The notes under the pieces: generated by a model | What the model was told of the DNA's origin: nothing | Databases searched by the model: none | Seen by the model: the letters and a program-made list of their open reading frames with translations, nothing else | In this document: piece after piece, positions 1-6,815 of the stretch | Numbering within the stretch: position 1 is the first letter of the stretch | How the letters are laid out: every line of letters starts with the position of its first letter | Made by a program: the position numbers and the translations under genes | Assembly (NCBI GenBank): GCA_049791675.1 | Contig: JBARAD010000030.1 | Span: 1 to 8,280 of the forward strand | Direction of reading: 5' to 3' | Length of the DNA: 8,280 nucleotides | DNA from: Chryseosolibacter sp049791675 | GTDB taxonomy: Bacteria; Bacteroidota; Bacteroidia; Cytophagales; Cyclobacteriaceae

Positions 1-728
1 ATGTTGCTCATACCTTTCTTATATTGAACATCCACATTCAATCGCACATTCCCGAGCAAATAATTGACGCCGCCACCGGCGATCAGCCCCCAATGATTCC
101 TGGCAAAAAGATCCTTGGCACCGACAATGATCGGTTCATTTTCGAAGGTGTTCACTCCTCCCGATGCATAATCTGTTCCGGAAATGGTAACTGACTTGCT
201 TGCATCCAGGAGAAAAGTAAAATGATAACCTGCCTGTATGTATGGACTGATCTTACCCATTGGCAATTCGTATTTCAACAGCAGGGGAAGATCGAGGCAG
301 GCCGTCTTTTGATCTTGTTCATATGCCAATACCAGCCGGTTTTCCGGTGTCTCGGCGTCAGCCCATTGATATTTATTCTCATACACAAACCTGCTCGTCC
401 GGTACGTAGGCTGAACACTGACAGACATCCCCCGGAAATCAAAAGTAATCTCGAAGGTGGCCTGCGAGCCCATGCGGTGAAAGTCCTTATAGTTTTTTGA
501 GATCCTGGAAACATCGTAGTTGGCTGGCGAGATGACGTGATAGGCACGCTGAACAACCGCGGCGGAGAGATTTGGGCCAGCCTTGAAGCCAAGCCACCAT
601 TGCTTCTGCAAAAAAGAATCCGCGTGGCGGACGGGTTTGTTAAACATACCGCGGTTTCTGGCGCTGCGCTGACTGTATGCACAGCAGGTAAGCAGGACAC
701 AGGTGATCAGAAGGAAGACTTTCTTCAT
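1..728 (-). CDS. PorT-like outer-membrane beta-barrel protein (3' end outside window)
   Basis: Translating the minus strand from the ATG at 726-728 gives 242 uninterrupted codons that run off the left edge, so the C-terminus is missing. Residues 1-19 form a Sec signal peptide (MKKVFLLITC start, hydrophobic core, likely cleavage after AYS before Gln20). The mature part begins with WWLGFKAGPNLSA (about 44-56), the usual opening of PorT-family beta-barrel proteins. It continues with alternating amphipathic strands such as MSVSVQPTYR (101-110), a CLDLPLLLKYELP segment (144-156), SPYIQAGYHFTFLLD (161-175) and LIAGGGVNYLLGNVRLNVDVQY (215-236). This fits an outer-membrane protein of the PF13568 type with unknown cargo or role. 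It starts 4 bases after the DUF1501 stop, so it is the third gene of the DUF1800-DUF1501 unit and may work at the outer membrane with those exported proteins (inference). There is no Shine-Dalgarno sequence. The family assignment is fairly sure; the function is unknown. Confidence 0.85.
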   Translation of the reverse strand, partial: MKKVFLLITCVLLTCCAYSQRSARNRGMFNKPVRHADSFLQKQWWLGFKAGPNLSAAVVQRAYHVISPANYDVSRISKNYKDFHRMGSQATFEITFDFRGMSVSVQPTYRTSRFVYENKYQWADAETPENRLVLAYEQDQKTACLDLPLLLKYELPMGKISPYIQAGYHFTFLLDASKSVTISGTDYASGGVNTFENEPIIVGAKDLFARNHWGLIAGGGVNYLLGNVRLNVDVQYKKGMSN

Positions 729-732
729 CAGT

Positions 733-2445
733 TTATTTTTGAATCATCAATGCTTTTGAGTCCTGGAAGAACCCGCTTTTCAATTGATACTGGTAATGTC
801 CATCCGGTAAATCGCTGAGGTCGGCTTCAATGGCATGGTTTCCCGGTGGAAGGGCCTCATTGAGAAAGACCTTTACTTTTTTTCCGTGTATATTGTATAA
901 GTTGAGGCAGACATGCTGCGTATTGTTGATCGTGAATGGAATCGTGGTTTTGTTCTTAACCGGATTGGGAAAACACTCCCGGAGCGAAAATCTTTCCCCA
1001 ATGAAGTCATCAATGCCTGTGATCTGCTGCCTGGCCAAAGGAAGTTCCTGAAAGGTAACGCCATCAGCGGTTCCGTTAGAATGCATCAGTCCCGGAAAGA
1101 TGTTGTTTAACTGATCATCCGGGACCAATAACCAATCCCGCATAATATTTCCATAAATAAGCCTGTAGTCGTATTGCATTTCCACGTTTGCACTTGTCAG
1201 GTCTGGCACCTTCCCGGTCACGCCTGCTTTGACGCCTTGACCGAAAATAAACATGGGACCGCCCGTACCATGGTCGGTACCATAGCTTCCGTTGGAATAA
1301 ATTCTTCTTCCGAATTCCGATGTCGTAATGGTCAGTACGCGGTCTTCGAGACCTCTTTTTCGCAGGTCTTCCTGGAACGCGTTCATGGCGGCAGAAATGT
1401 GATACATCAATGCAGCATGTGTCCCCATCGTGGGATCATATGCCTCCACCTGTGATGCATGTGTATCGAATCCTCCCGTCCTGATCAGAAACACTTTCGT
1501 TTTACATCCTCCGGATAACAAGCGTGCGATGATCTGCAGTTGTGGGGTAAGCGTATTTTTTAAACTTCCCTTCGGTGCATTGAAAGGATACGTTTCCGGA
1601 TAATGCGAATGGCCCGCGACTTTGTTACCTTCCTGATAGACTGTGGCGAGTCTTTGGGCGTAATCCTTGGATTTATCTTCCAGGCTTAAGATCCAATCCA
1701 ACTCATTATAATATGGAGAATCCTGAAGGTACGCCGGAGGTATGCCCCTTGGATCTACATTCTCATCCAGAAATCCTTCGAGCCCCCCGACGAGTTCGGC
1801 AAAACCCTCCGGATCGGTTATGGAGATTGAAGTCGGAATGTTGCCATGCTGATGAAAGATCAGTGAAACGTCATTTCCCATTTCAAGGGCCAGCGGGTCT
1901 GGCATCGCTGCATTGGGAAAATCGCGGGGATATTGTTCAGGAGCAATTTCCTGCTGCAGGTAGCGGCCCACCCAGCCGGAATGGAGATATTCATCATGGG
2001 CGCCCCCCATGAATAAAATATCGCGGCCGCGAAAGTGCGATCCGTTGTTATTCTTATAGGAAACGCCCTGCACCACGGCAACCCTTCCCTGATCGTACAT
2101 CTGCTTCATGGCCATCATGTCCGGATGAAGACCTACCTGCTGTTCAGGGGGAAGTGTGCTGTCGAGGGGAATATATTTACGGATGCTGTTCCTGGCAGGG
2201 ATGGCAATATTTGCGCGTTTGCTGTAATATAATTCGTAGTCGTCTACCGGAATGAGGCAGTTAAGGCCATCGTTGCCGCCATGCATTTGCAGAATGACCA
2301 GTACCCGGTCATTGGTCAGGCTGGAGCGCGCCATTTTTGTCAATGCGTTCTCCGCCATCAGATTCACCGGCATGCCTGCCAGTGTAAATGGTATGCTGAG
2401 CGCCGCGGGGAACTGTTGTAAGAATTTTCTTCGTGAACGGTTCAT
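733..2445 (-). CDS. DUF1501 family protein with Tat-like signal and T9SS type A sorting domain
   Basis: 570 aa, complete. The N-terminus reads MNRSRRKFLQQ, a close match to the twin-arginine motif (SRRxFLK), followed by a modest hydrophobic stretch (12-30), so Tat export is likely. The DUF1501 core (about 46-455) shows its typical blocks: LQMHGGNDGLNCLIP (52-66), a GGFDTHASQ block (324-332), TTSEFGRRIYSNG (374-386) and GTDHGTGG (389-396). DUF1501 belongs to the sulfatase/alkaline-phosphatase-like fold group; no activity is established for this subfamily. Residues about 488-570 form a T9SS type A C-terminal domain: CFPNPVKNKTTIPFTI, then VCLNLYNIHGKKVKV, GNHAIEADLSDLPDGHYQYQL, and a closing SKALMIQK. 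This implies transport across the outer membrane and surface attachment or release. The ATG at 2443-2445 lies 8 bases after the DUF1800 stop. The two families often occur as a pair, so a shared function is likely. Family and secretion-domain calls are firm; Tat is probable. Confidence 0.93.
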   Translation of the reverse strand: MNRSRRKFLQQFPAALSIPFTLAGMPVNLMAENALTKMARSSLTNDRVLVILQMHGGNDGLNCLIPVDDYELYYSKRANIAIPARNSIRKYIPLDSTLPPEQQVGLHPDMMAMKQMYDQGRVAVVQGVSYKNNNGSHFRGRDILFMGGAHDEYLHSGWVGRYLQQEIAPEQYPRDFPNAAMPDPLALEMGNDVSLIFHQHGNIPTSISITDPEGFAELVGGLEGFLDENVDPRGIPPAYLQDSPYYNELDWILSLEDKSKDYAQRLATVYQEGNKVAGHSHYPETYPFNAPKGSLKNTLTPQLQIIARLLSGGCKTKVFLIRTGGFDTHASQVEAYDPTMGTHAALMYHISAAMNAFQEDLRKRGLEDRVLTITTSEFGRRIYSNGSYGTDHGTGGPMFIFGQGVKAGVTGKVPDLTSANVEMQYDYRLIYGNIMRDWLLVPDDQLNNIFPGLMHSNGTADGVTFQELPLARQQITGIDDFIGERFSLRECFPNPVKNKTTIPFTINNTQHVCLNLYNIHGKKVKVFLNEALPPGNHAIEADLSDLPDGHYQYQLKSGFFQDSKALMIQK

Positions 2446-2453
2446 ACGTGCGA

Positions 2454-4196
2454 TTAGGAAAGTTGGTATTCGGGTGATTGAAGCATGGCATTGAAAAGAA
2501 ATTCCAACTGATCCCGGAGGTCGGCCGACCCTCTGTTCCAGCGGGTAGTCCAGTAGGTTTCATCAAACTGCTGGAGCAAACGCTCCCTGAAGTAATTGAG
2601 TCGCTGAGCAGTAAGCGAGGCGTTGTCGTCTGTATTCTCGTCAAAAGTGAGGTTGTCGGTAACAGGCAGAAGGTATTTTGCCAGTTCCACAATGAGGGTA
2701 CGGACGTCCGATGCAATGGTGTCAGCATAATTGTTTTTGACAAATTCGTACACATCTGCATTGAACATATGGTTTTCGGAGCTGGTGACGACATCGCGGA
2801 TAAATTCATACCGGCGTGCGAGATAGTTTGGTGTAATCCAGCTGCGATGATAAACCGGGAACTGGTGATACGCTTCATAGCCAGCCACGTCGTACGGCTC
2901 AAAGAACTTCATTCCAAGATTTTCGAGTATGGCAATGATCTCACCGGTGGCTTCATAGAACTGCGTGGTTTGCGCGGACATGTCCGGCAGTGCGATGTTG
3001 AAGAACCGAAGTGTCCCTGCAACAAGATCGAGCGGTGATTTAATGATGCCGCCGAAATTGTCATCGGTGACTCCGGCGCCGGCATCGTAAAAATGCTGGC
3101 TGCGGAGAAGTTCTTCGATAACAGGTTGGATCTTGTAATTACTGGCCTGAAAAGTATTGGCCATTTCGGTGATAACCGATCCGTCGATCAGCTGACTGGC
3201 TTCGGGGGTGTGTGGTGCATATACAAAGAAGCGGTAGATCTTCCAGCAGATGTTTTTCGCTGTCTCCGTTTTACCGTAGATCTGGTCAACAAGTTGCCGG
3301 ATCTCATCCAGCGCGCTTGCTTCCGTAGCCATTCCGCCGTTCAGCAATGCCGGGTCTGGTGCGATGATGGCGCTGTTAAAACGAGCGCTGAATTGCTTGG
3401 GTTCATTGTCGTGCGATGCGGCATTCAATGTTCCTCCCCTTACTTTGCCCCTGTGAACGTTGGTTACAGCATCTATTGTCTGAAAGTCCTCGTCGACTTC
3501 CCAGCCTGAAAATACACGCGCGGCAGCCTGGACATCCTGTTCGGTAAATAAAATATAGTCGCCCGGTGTTGAAGGGGCCGGTAGCGTTCCCTCCAACCCC
3601 CGGCCTATTGAAAACAGTTCATGGAACTCACGGGCGTAGTTCTCATTCGGGCTACCCTTGATATTGAGATTCCCGTCCAGCAAGCGCAGCATGGCATTGT
3701 CTACACTTACTTTAACGGAAAGCTCTTTGAAATTGATAAGCGGGTCTGGGTTCAGTGCATCCAAGGCGAACACCCGGAAAAGCTGGTTCTGGAAATAAAG
3801 CGCCCTGCTGTTATTGACCTTTGATTGTATGGTGGTGAAGTGCGAATGCAGGAAGAAGACCATCTTTTCCCTTGTTGAATAGGCGAGTGAAAAAGCCGGG
3901 TCCACGCCTGTGCTCAGTATTTGAGATAGAAACCATCCTTTGAAATATTCCTGAAGATCTTCGTCCGGGCTGTTGTCGTCGGTTGTTCCGGAGACGAACC
4001 ATTCCCGGCCAGTCAGTGGGTCGGGTGGCAGAAGCGGTTCCGGCAGTGTTTGGCGGAAAAGCTGATCAATGGCCTGCGCCGGTGTCAGCATGGAGAAGGC
4101 GTCAATCTGTTGTTTGGTAGCTCCACAGGTGGCCCTGCGCAATAAATGAGCAGCGCGTTTTAATCCAAGCGTACCGGTAAATTCAGGTAAAGGCAT
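2454..4196 (-). CDS. DUF1800 family protein
   Basis: 580 aa, complete. The start is fixed because an in-frame TAA (4197-4199) directly precedes the ATG. The N-terminus MPLPEFTGTLG leads straight into the family's RAAHLLRRATCGAT block (14-27); no signal peptide or membrane segment is visible. Other DUF1800 hallmarks are WFLSQILS (88-95), REKMVFFLHSHF (109-120), PNENYAREFHELFSIGRG (183-200), ARVFSGWEV (226-234), NICWKIYRFFVY (315-326), SPLDLVAGTLR (387-397), and a closing MLQSPEYQLS. Length is normal for the family. The biochemical role is unknown; in many bacteria a DUF1800 gene sits beside a DUF1501 gene, as here with an 8-base gap, suggesting a joint complex or pathway. It is the first gene of the three-gene unit, so its promoter should lie in the divergent region 4197-4353. 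The absence of a signal next to a secreted partner is odd. The family call is firm; function and location are unknown. Confidence 0.93.
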   Translation of the reverse strand: MPLPEFTGTLGLKRAAHLLRRATCGATKQQIDAFSMLTPAQAIDQLFRQTLPEPLLPPDPLTGREWFVSGTTDDNSPDEDLQEYFKGWFLSQILSTGVDPAFSLAYSTREKMVFFLHSHFTTIQSKVNNSRALYFQNQLFRVFALDALNPDPLINFKELSVKVSVDNAMLRLLDGNLNIKGSPNENYAREFHELFSIGRGLEGTLPAPSTPGDYILFTEQDVQAAARVFSGWEVDEDFQTIDAVTNVHRGKVRGGTLNAASHDNEPKQFSARFNSAIIAPDPALLNGGMATEASALDEIRQLVDQIYGKTETAKNICWKIYRFFVYAPHTPEASQLIDGSVITEMANTFQASNYKIQPVIEELLRSQHFYDAGAGVTDDNFGGIIKSPLDLVAGTLRFFNIALPDMSAQTTQFYEATGEIIAILENLGMKFFEPYDVAGYEAYHQFPVYHRSWITPNYLARRYEFIRDVVTSSENHMFNADVYEFVKNNYADTIASDVRTLIVELAKYLLPVTDNLTFDENTDDNASLTAQRLNYFRERLLQQFDETYWTTRWNRGSADLRDQLEFLFNAMLQSPEYQLS

Positions 4197-4353
4197 TTAC
4201 AGGGGATTCGGTTCTTCCCTTAATCGCATGGAAAACAACTTCCTATGAGAATCGGGGTTAAAGTGCATTATGGTCCGTTAATTTGTCACCATAGGGCTAC
4301 CACTTTTATTTACCATTTATTTGTCAAATATTAGATGAGCTTAAATCAGTCAC
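4197..4353. promoter_or_regulatory. Divergent intergenic region, likely holding both promoters
   Basis: These 157 bases separate the divergently read DUF1800 gene (minus) and HMG-CoA lyase gene (plus), so promoters for both must be in or near it. The half next to the lyase gene (about 4300-4345) is clearly richer in A and T than the flanking genes. I could not place a convincing Bacteroidota -33 TTTG / -7 TAnnTTTG pair at proper spacing on either strand; TTTG occurs at 4282-4285 and 4320-4323 on the plus strand. No small ORF or RNA gene was recognised. The promoter role is inferred from gene orientation. Confidence 0.55.
4318..4330. promoter_or_regulatory. Palindrome TATTTG-T-CAAATA, candidate operator
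   Basis: A perfect inverted repeat with 6-base arms and a single central base lies 23 bases upstream of the lyase ATG, where a regulator could block or assist transcription. The match is seen directly; binding by a protein is only inferred. It is AT-rich and short, so chance occurrence is quite possible. Confidence 0.3.
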
Positions 4354-5217
4354 ATGAGTTCTGTCAAGATCATTGAGTGCCCGCGCGATGCGATGCAGGG
4401 GATACCGGAGTTTATACCCACTTCGCGCAAAGTCGAATACATCAATAAATTGTTGAAGGTGGGATTTGATACCATCGACTTCGGAAGTTTTGTTTCAGCG
4501 AAGGCGATACCTCAGATGGCGGACACAGTTCAGGTGCTCGAACAGCTTGATCTTACTGAGAGTCATTCCAGATTACTGGCCATTGTAGCCAACACGCGCG
4601 GTGCGGACGAAGCTTCGCATCACGCTGCGCTGACTTATCTCGGATTTCCCCTTTCCATTTCGGAAACGTTTCAAAAGCGAAACACCAATAAATCCATCGC
4701 GGAAGCTTTGAACTCCCTGGAGGAGATCAAAAACATCTGTGACAGAAAGGGAAAGAAACTCGTCACCTACATCAGCATGGGTTTTGGAAACCCCTATGGC
4801 GATCCTTACGAAGTTGATCTGGTGGCGCAGTTCGTCGATATTCTCATTACATTAGGCTCCGATGTAATTTCCCTTGCGGATACCATCGGGGTGGCAGACA
4901 CCGCTGCGACCGAATCGCTTTTTTCCTCGATCTCCAGGCAATTCCCGCAAGCTGAGTTGGGCGTGCACCTGCATTCAACACCTTCCGCGTCTCGCGCGAA
5001 AGTTCAAGCTGCTTACCGCGGAGGCTGCAGGAGATTCGATGGGGCGCTGCGCGGGTATGGAGGATGTCCGATGGCAAAGGATGAGTTGGTTGGGAACATA
5101 GCCACCGAAACAATTATTTCTTATTTCGATGCAGCGGGTGTCAGCATTCCCATTGATAAAGAAAAGTTTTTTGAGGCGCTCGCTTTCGCGGATAAGGTTT
5201 TTGCAACAGGACAATAA
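4354..5217 (+). CDS. Hydroxymethylglutaryl-CoA lyase (HMGL-like, DRE-TIM family)
   Basis: 287 aa, complete, cytoplasmic. The enzyme family cleaves HMG-CoA to acetyl-CoA and acetoacetate, the last step of leucine breakdown. The sequence follows human HMG-CoA lyase along its length: ECPRDAMQG (8-16) holds the catalytic Arg11/Asp12 pair (human R41/D42); SFVSAKAIPQMAD (45-57); FQKRNTNKSI (106-115); SLADTIGV (173-180, Asp176); GVHLHST (203-209) with metal-ligand histidines 205 and 207; and GYGGCPMA (234-241) with the signature Cys238, followed by GNIATE (Asn248). Human Glu72 is replaced by Asp42 and the residue after the second metal His is Ser, so exact substrate use is slightly less sure. An in-frame TAA at 4342-4344 precedes the ATG and no other ATG lies between, which fixes the start. 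No Shine-Dalgarno sequence is seen. It is a single-gene unit, divergent from DUF1800 and convergent with dprA. Confidence 0.9.
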   Translation: MSSVKIIECPRDAMQGIPEFIPTSRKVEYINKLLKVGFDTIDFGSFVSAKAIPQMADTVQVLEQLDLTESHSRLLAIVANTRGADEASHHAALTYLGFPLSISETFQKRNTNKSIAEALNSLEEIKNICDRKGKKLVTYISMGFGNPYGDPYEVDLVAQFVDILITLGSDVISLADTIGVADTAATESLFSSISRQFPQAELGVHLHSTPSASRAKVQAAYRGGCRRFDGALRGYGGCPMAKDELVGNIATETIISYFDAAGVSIPIDKEKFFEALAFADKVFATGQ

Positions 5218-5255
5218 AACCACCGGAGCTGTTTGTCAATTGATCATTATTCAAC
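5218..5255. other. Short convergent gap, no clear terminator
   Basis: Only 38 bases separate the stop codons of the lyase gene (plus) and dprA (minus). I see no GC-rich hairpin followed by a T-run on either strand, only short AT palindromes (TCAATTGA at 5237-5244, TGATCA within 5241-5246). Transcripts may overlap or end by another means. Confidence 0.5.
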
Positions 5256-6362
5256 TTACCATTTTGTCAGCTTATAGACCTTGCCCGGAAGGGAAGAAAC
5301 AAGTCCTTTAAATTCCAGGGTGAGTAACAAGGAAGCCAGTTTGCTGATAGGAAGATTTGTTTTCCAGCTGATCTCATCGATCATGAGTTGTTTGTTGTTT
5401 TCCAGCAAGGTTTTGATGATGAGTTGTTCTTCCGGCGTATATCCGTCCGGTACAACAGGCTCCTGCCTGACGGGTTTTGCGTGAAGATCCCAGTTCATGA
5501 TGTATTGAAGATCTCTTACCGAAGTCATCAGGTGTGCCCGGTTGGATTTGATCAGGTTGTTGCACCCCGCCGAATGACTTTGTTTGACGTTTCCCGGATA
5601 GGCAAAAACATCCTTGTTGTAACTGTTCCCGATATCTGCAGTAATGAGGGCGCCGCCTTTTTCAGCGGCTTCGACGATAATAATGGCATCGGAAAGGGCA
5701 GCAACGATCCGGTTACGCGCAGGGAAATTATGCGCATCGGGTTGCGTGCCGAACGGTTGTTCCGTTAACAAGCCGCCATGCTCCATCATCTTCCTCGCTA
5801 ATTCGCGATGCGCGGCGGGATAGACCACGTCCATTCCACTGCCCATCACACCAACAGTAGGCAGATTATTTTTTACGGCGTGCTTATGCGCGTGAATGTC
5901 AATGCCATAGGCGAGCCCGCTGATGATCAGTGGCTGGTGCGGAACAAGATCTTTTACGAGGCTTTCGACACACTCCCTTCCATACGCGGTAGACTGCCGG
6001 GTACCGACAATGGCAACGGTCTTTGGGTTTTCGAGATCCATCTTACCGTTTGCATACAGCAGCGTGGGCCCGTCGTTCACCTGACGAAGGCGTGACGGAA
6101 AGTTTTTGTCTGTAAAAAAGAGGAGGTCGACTTTTTCTTTTTCAGCTTTTCGGAATTCCTTTTCTGCGAGTACGAAAGGTTTACCCTGACAGATTGCTTC
6201 GGCCGTCACCGCACCGACGCCCGGTATCTTCTGCAATTTGCCCCTGGGCATTTTGAAAACCTTTTCGGCTGAGCCGCAATAGCTCACCAGTTGCCGGATC
6301 AAGTAATCTCCAATACCCGGGATAAAGTGAAGTGCAAGCAGTGCGAGACGATTCTGATCCAT
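5256..6362 (-). CDS. dprA: DNA-processing protein DprA (Smf)
   Basis: 368 aa, complete. DprA binds incoming single-stranded DNA in the cytoplasm during natural transformation and loads RecA. Residues 1-60 form a helix-hairpin-helix-like N-terminal domain with FIPGIGDYL (13-21) and KIPGVGAVTAEAI (45-57). The central Rossmann-like domain (about 85-290) carries VAIVGTRQSTAYG (116-128), IISGLAYGIDIHAHKHA (146-162), GVMGSGMDVVYPAAHREL (171-188), NFPARNRIVAALSD (212-225), VEAAEKGGALITAD (230-243) and the YPGNVKQSHSAGCNNLI segment (255-271). Residues about 308-368 form a C-terminal winged-helix (DML1-type) domain. All hallmark motifs are present and the length is usual. An in-frame TGA directly precedes the ATG, fixing the start. 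It is the last gene of the M23-CapA-MerR-dprA series but is separated from MerR by 113 bases, so it may have its own promoter. Confidence 0.96.
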   Translation of the reverse strand: MDQNRLALLALHFIPGIGDYLIRQLVSYCGSAEKVFKMPRGKLQKIPGVGAVTAEAICQGKPFVLAEKEFRKAEKEKVDLLFFTDKNFPSRLRQVNDGPTLLYANGKMDLENPKTVAIVGTRQSTAYGRECVESLVKDLVPHQPLIISGLAYGIDIHAHKHAVKNNLPTVGVMGSGMDVVYPAAHRELARKMMEHGGLLTEQPFGTQPDAHNFPARNRIVAALSDAIIIVEAAEKGGALITADIGNSYNKDVFAYPGNVKQSHSAGCNNLIKSNRAHLMTSVRDLQYIMNWDLHAKPVRQEPVVPDGYTPEEQLIIKTLLENNKQLMIDEISWKTNLPISKLASLLLTLEFKGLVSSLPGKVYKLTKW

Positions 6363-6475
6363 TCAGAACGGGATAGGGTCTTTTTATATCAATTTTGTCA
6401 ATTGCAGAATTGTGCAGTTGACAATAAAGTTATCGATCCTGATTCCTGCTGTCGTTCGCAAGCGCTATCAAACGC
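6363..6475 (-). promoter_or_regulatory. dprA leader / intergenic region
   Basis: This 113-base gap between the MerR stop and the dprA start is the largest within the right-hand minus-strand series. It holds an inverted repeat (listed separately) and an AT-rich run near 6381-6396. No clear -33/-7 pair or ribosome binding site was identified. A dprA promoter here is inferred from gap length and base composition. Confidence 0.4.
6395..6424. repeat. Inverted repeat upstream of dprA (12-base arms, 6-base loop)
   Basis: The left arm TTGTCAATTGCA (6395-6406) and right arm TGCAGTTGACAA (6413-6424) are complementary at 11 of 12 positions, with loop GAATTG. It begins 33 bases upstream of the dprA ATG. 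There is no following T-run on either strand, so it is not a typical intrinsic terminator; an operator or an mRNA leader hairpin is more likely (inference). Confidence 0.6.
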
Positions 6476-6814
6476 TCAGTGCATCTTTTCGCGGAGCTCG
6501 ACGAGGAATTTGCGGAAATTGCGCAGGGAGTCGAGCATCTCCATTTTGTCTTTGACAGCCTGAGAATCATTGCGCAACATTTCTTTTGCCCCCTGCAGGG
6601 TAAATCCTTTCTCTTTTACGAGGTGATAGATGGTGCGGACGTTGTCAATATCTTCTTTTGTGAATTGCCTGTTGCCTTTCCGGTTCTTTTTTGGCTTGAT
6701 GATATCGAATTCAGACTCCCAGAAGCGGATGAGGGAAGGGGCAACTGTGAATATTTCAGCAACTTCTCAGATGGAGTAGTAAAGCTTTTCGATTTCTTTT
6801 TCCTTATACGCCAT
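6476..6814 (-). pseudogene. MerR-family transcriptional regulator interrupted by an in-frame TGA at codon 16
   Basis: Reading the minus strand from the ATG at 6812-6814 gives 112 codons with one internal stop: MAYKEKEIEKLYYSI, TGA (6767-6769), then EVAEIFTVAPSLIRFWESEF and on to a terminal TGA at 6476-6478. The rest is an undamaged small Bacteroidota MerR regulator: the HTH recognition part SLIRFWESEFDIIKPKKN (27-44), a wing GNRQFTKEDID (47-57), then TIYHLVKEKGFTLQGAKEML (61-80) and a charged, probably coiled-coil tail (82-112). The family normally reads YYSIGEVA at the stop, so the change is Gly (GGA) to TGA by one base. No ATG, GTG or TTG restart lies close downstream; the next in-frame ATG is codon 79, past the DNA-binding domain. 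The start is one base after the CapA stop (TAA-C-ATG), so the two are transcribed together. MerR proteins bind promoter DNA as dimers; the target here is unknown. It could be a functional gene with a sequencing error. Confidence 0.88.
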
Positions 6815-6815
6815 G

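Noticed and set aside
275..700. 141-codon minus-strand ORF
   Set aside because: It is out of frame with the beta-barrel gene at 1-728, which has a signal peptide and family motifs; this frame has low-complexity Ser/Arg/Pro-rich content and no family signal.
2309..2902. 197-codon minus-strand ORF across the DUF1800/DUF1501 junction
   Set aside because: It overlaps two well-supported genes in another frame and shows no domain or signal.
2478..3038. 186-codon plus-strand ORF
   Set aside because: It is antisense to the DUF1800 gene, whose protein motifs are clear; the antisense translation has no recognisable features.
6395..6424. Intrinsic terminator after MerR
   Set aside because: The stem is AT-rich and no T-run follows it in either direction.
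6767..6769. Selenocysteine at the MerR TGA
   Set aside because: The family has glycine here, MerR proteins of this type have no redox active site at this place, and no selenocysteine-insertion hairpin was evident just downstream.
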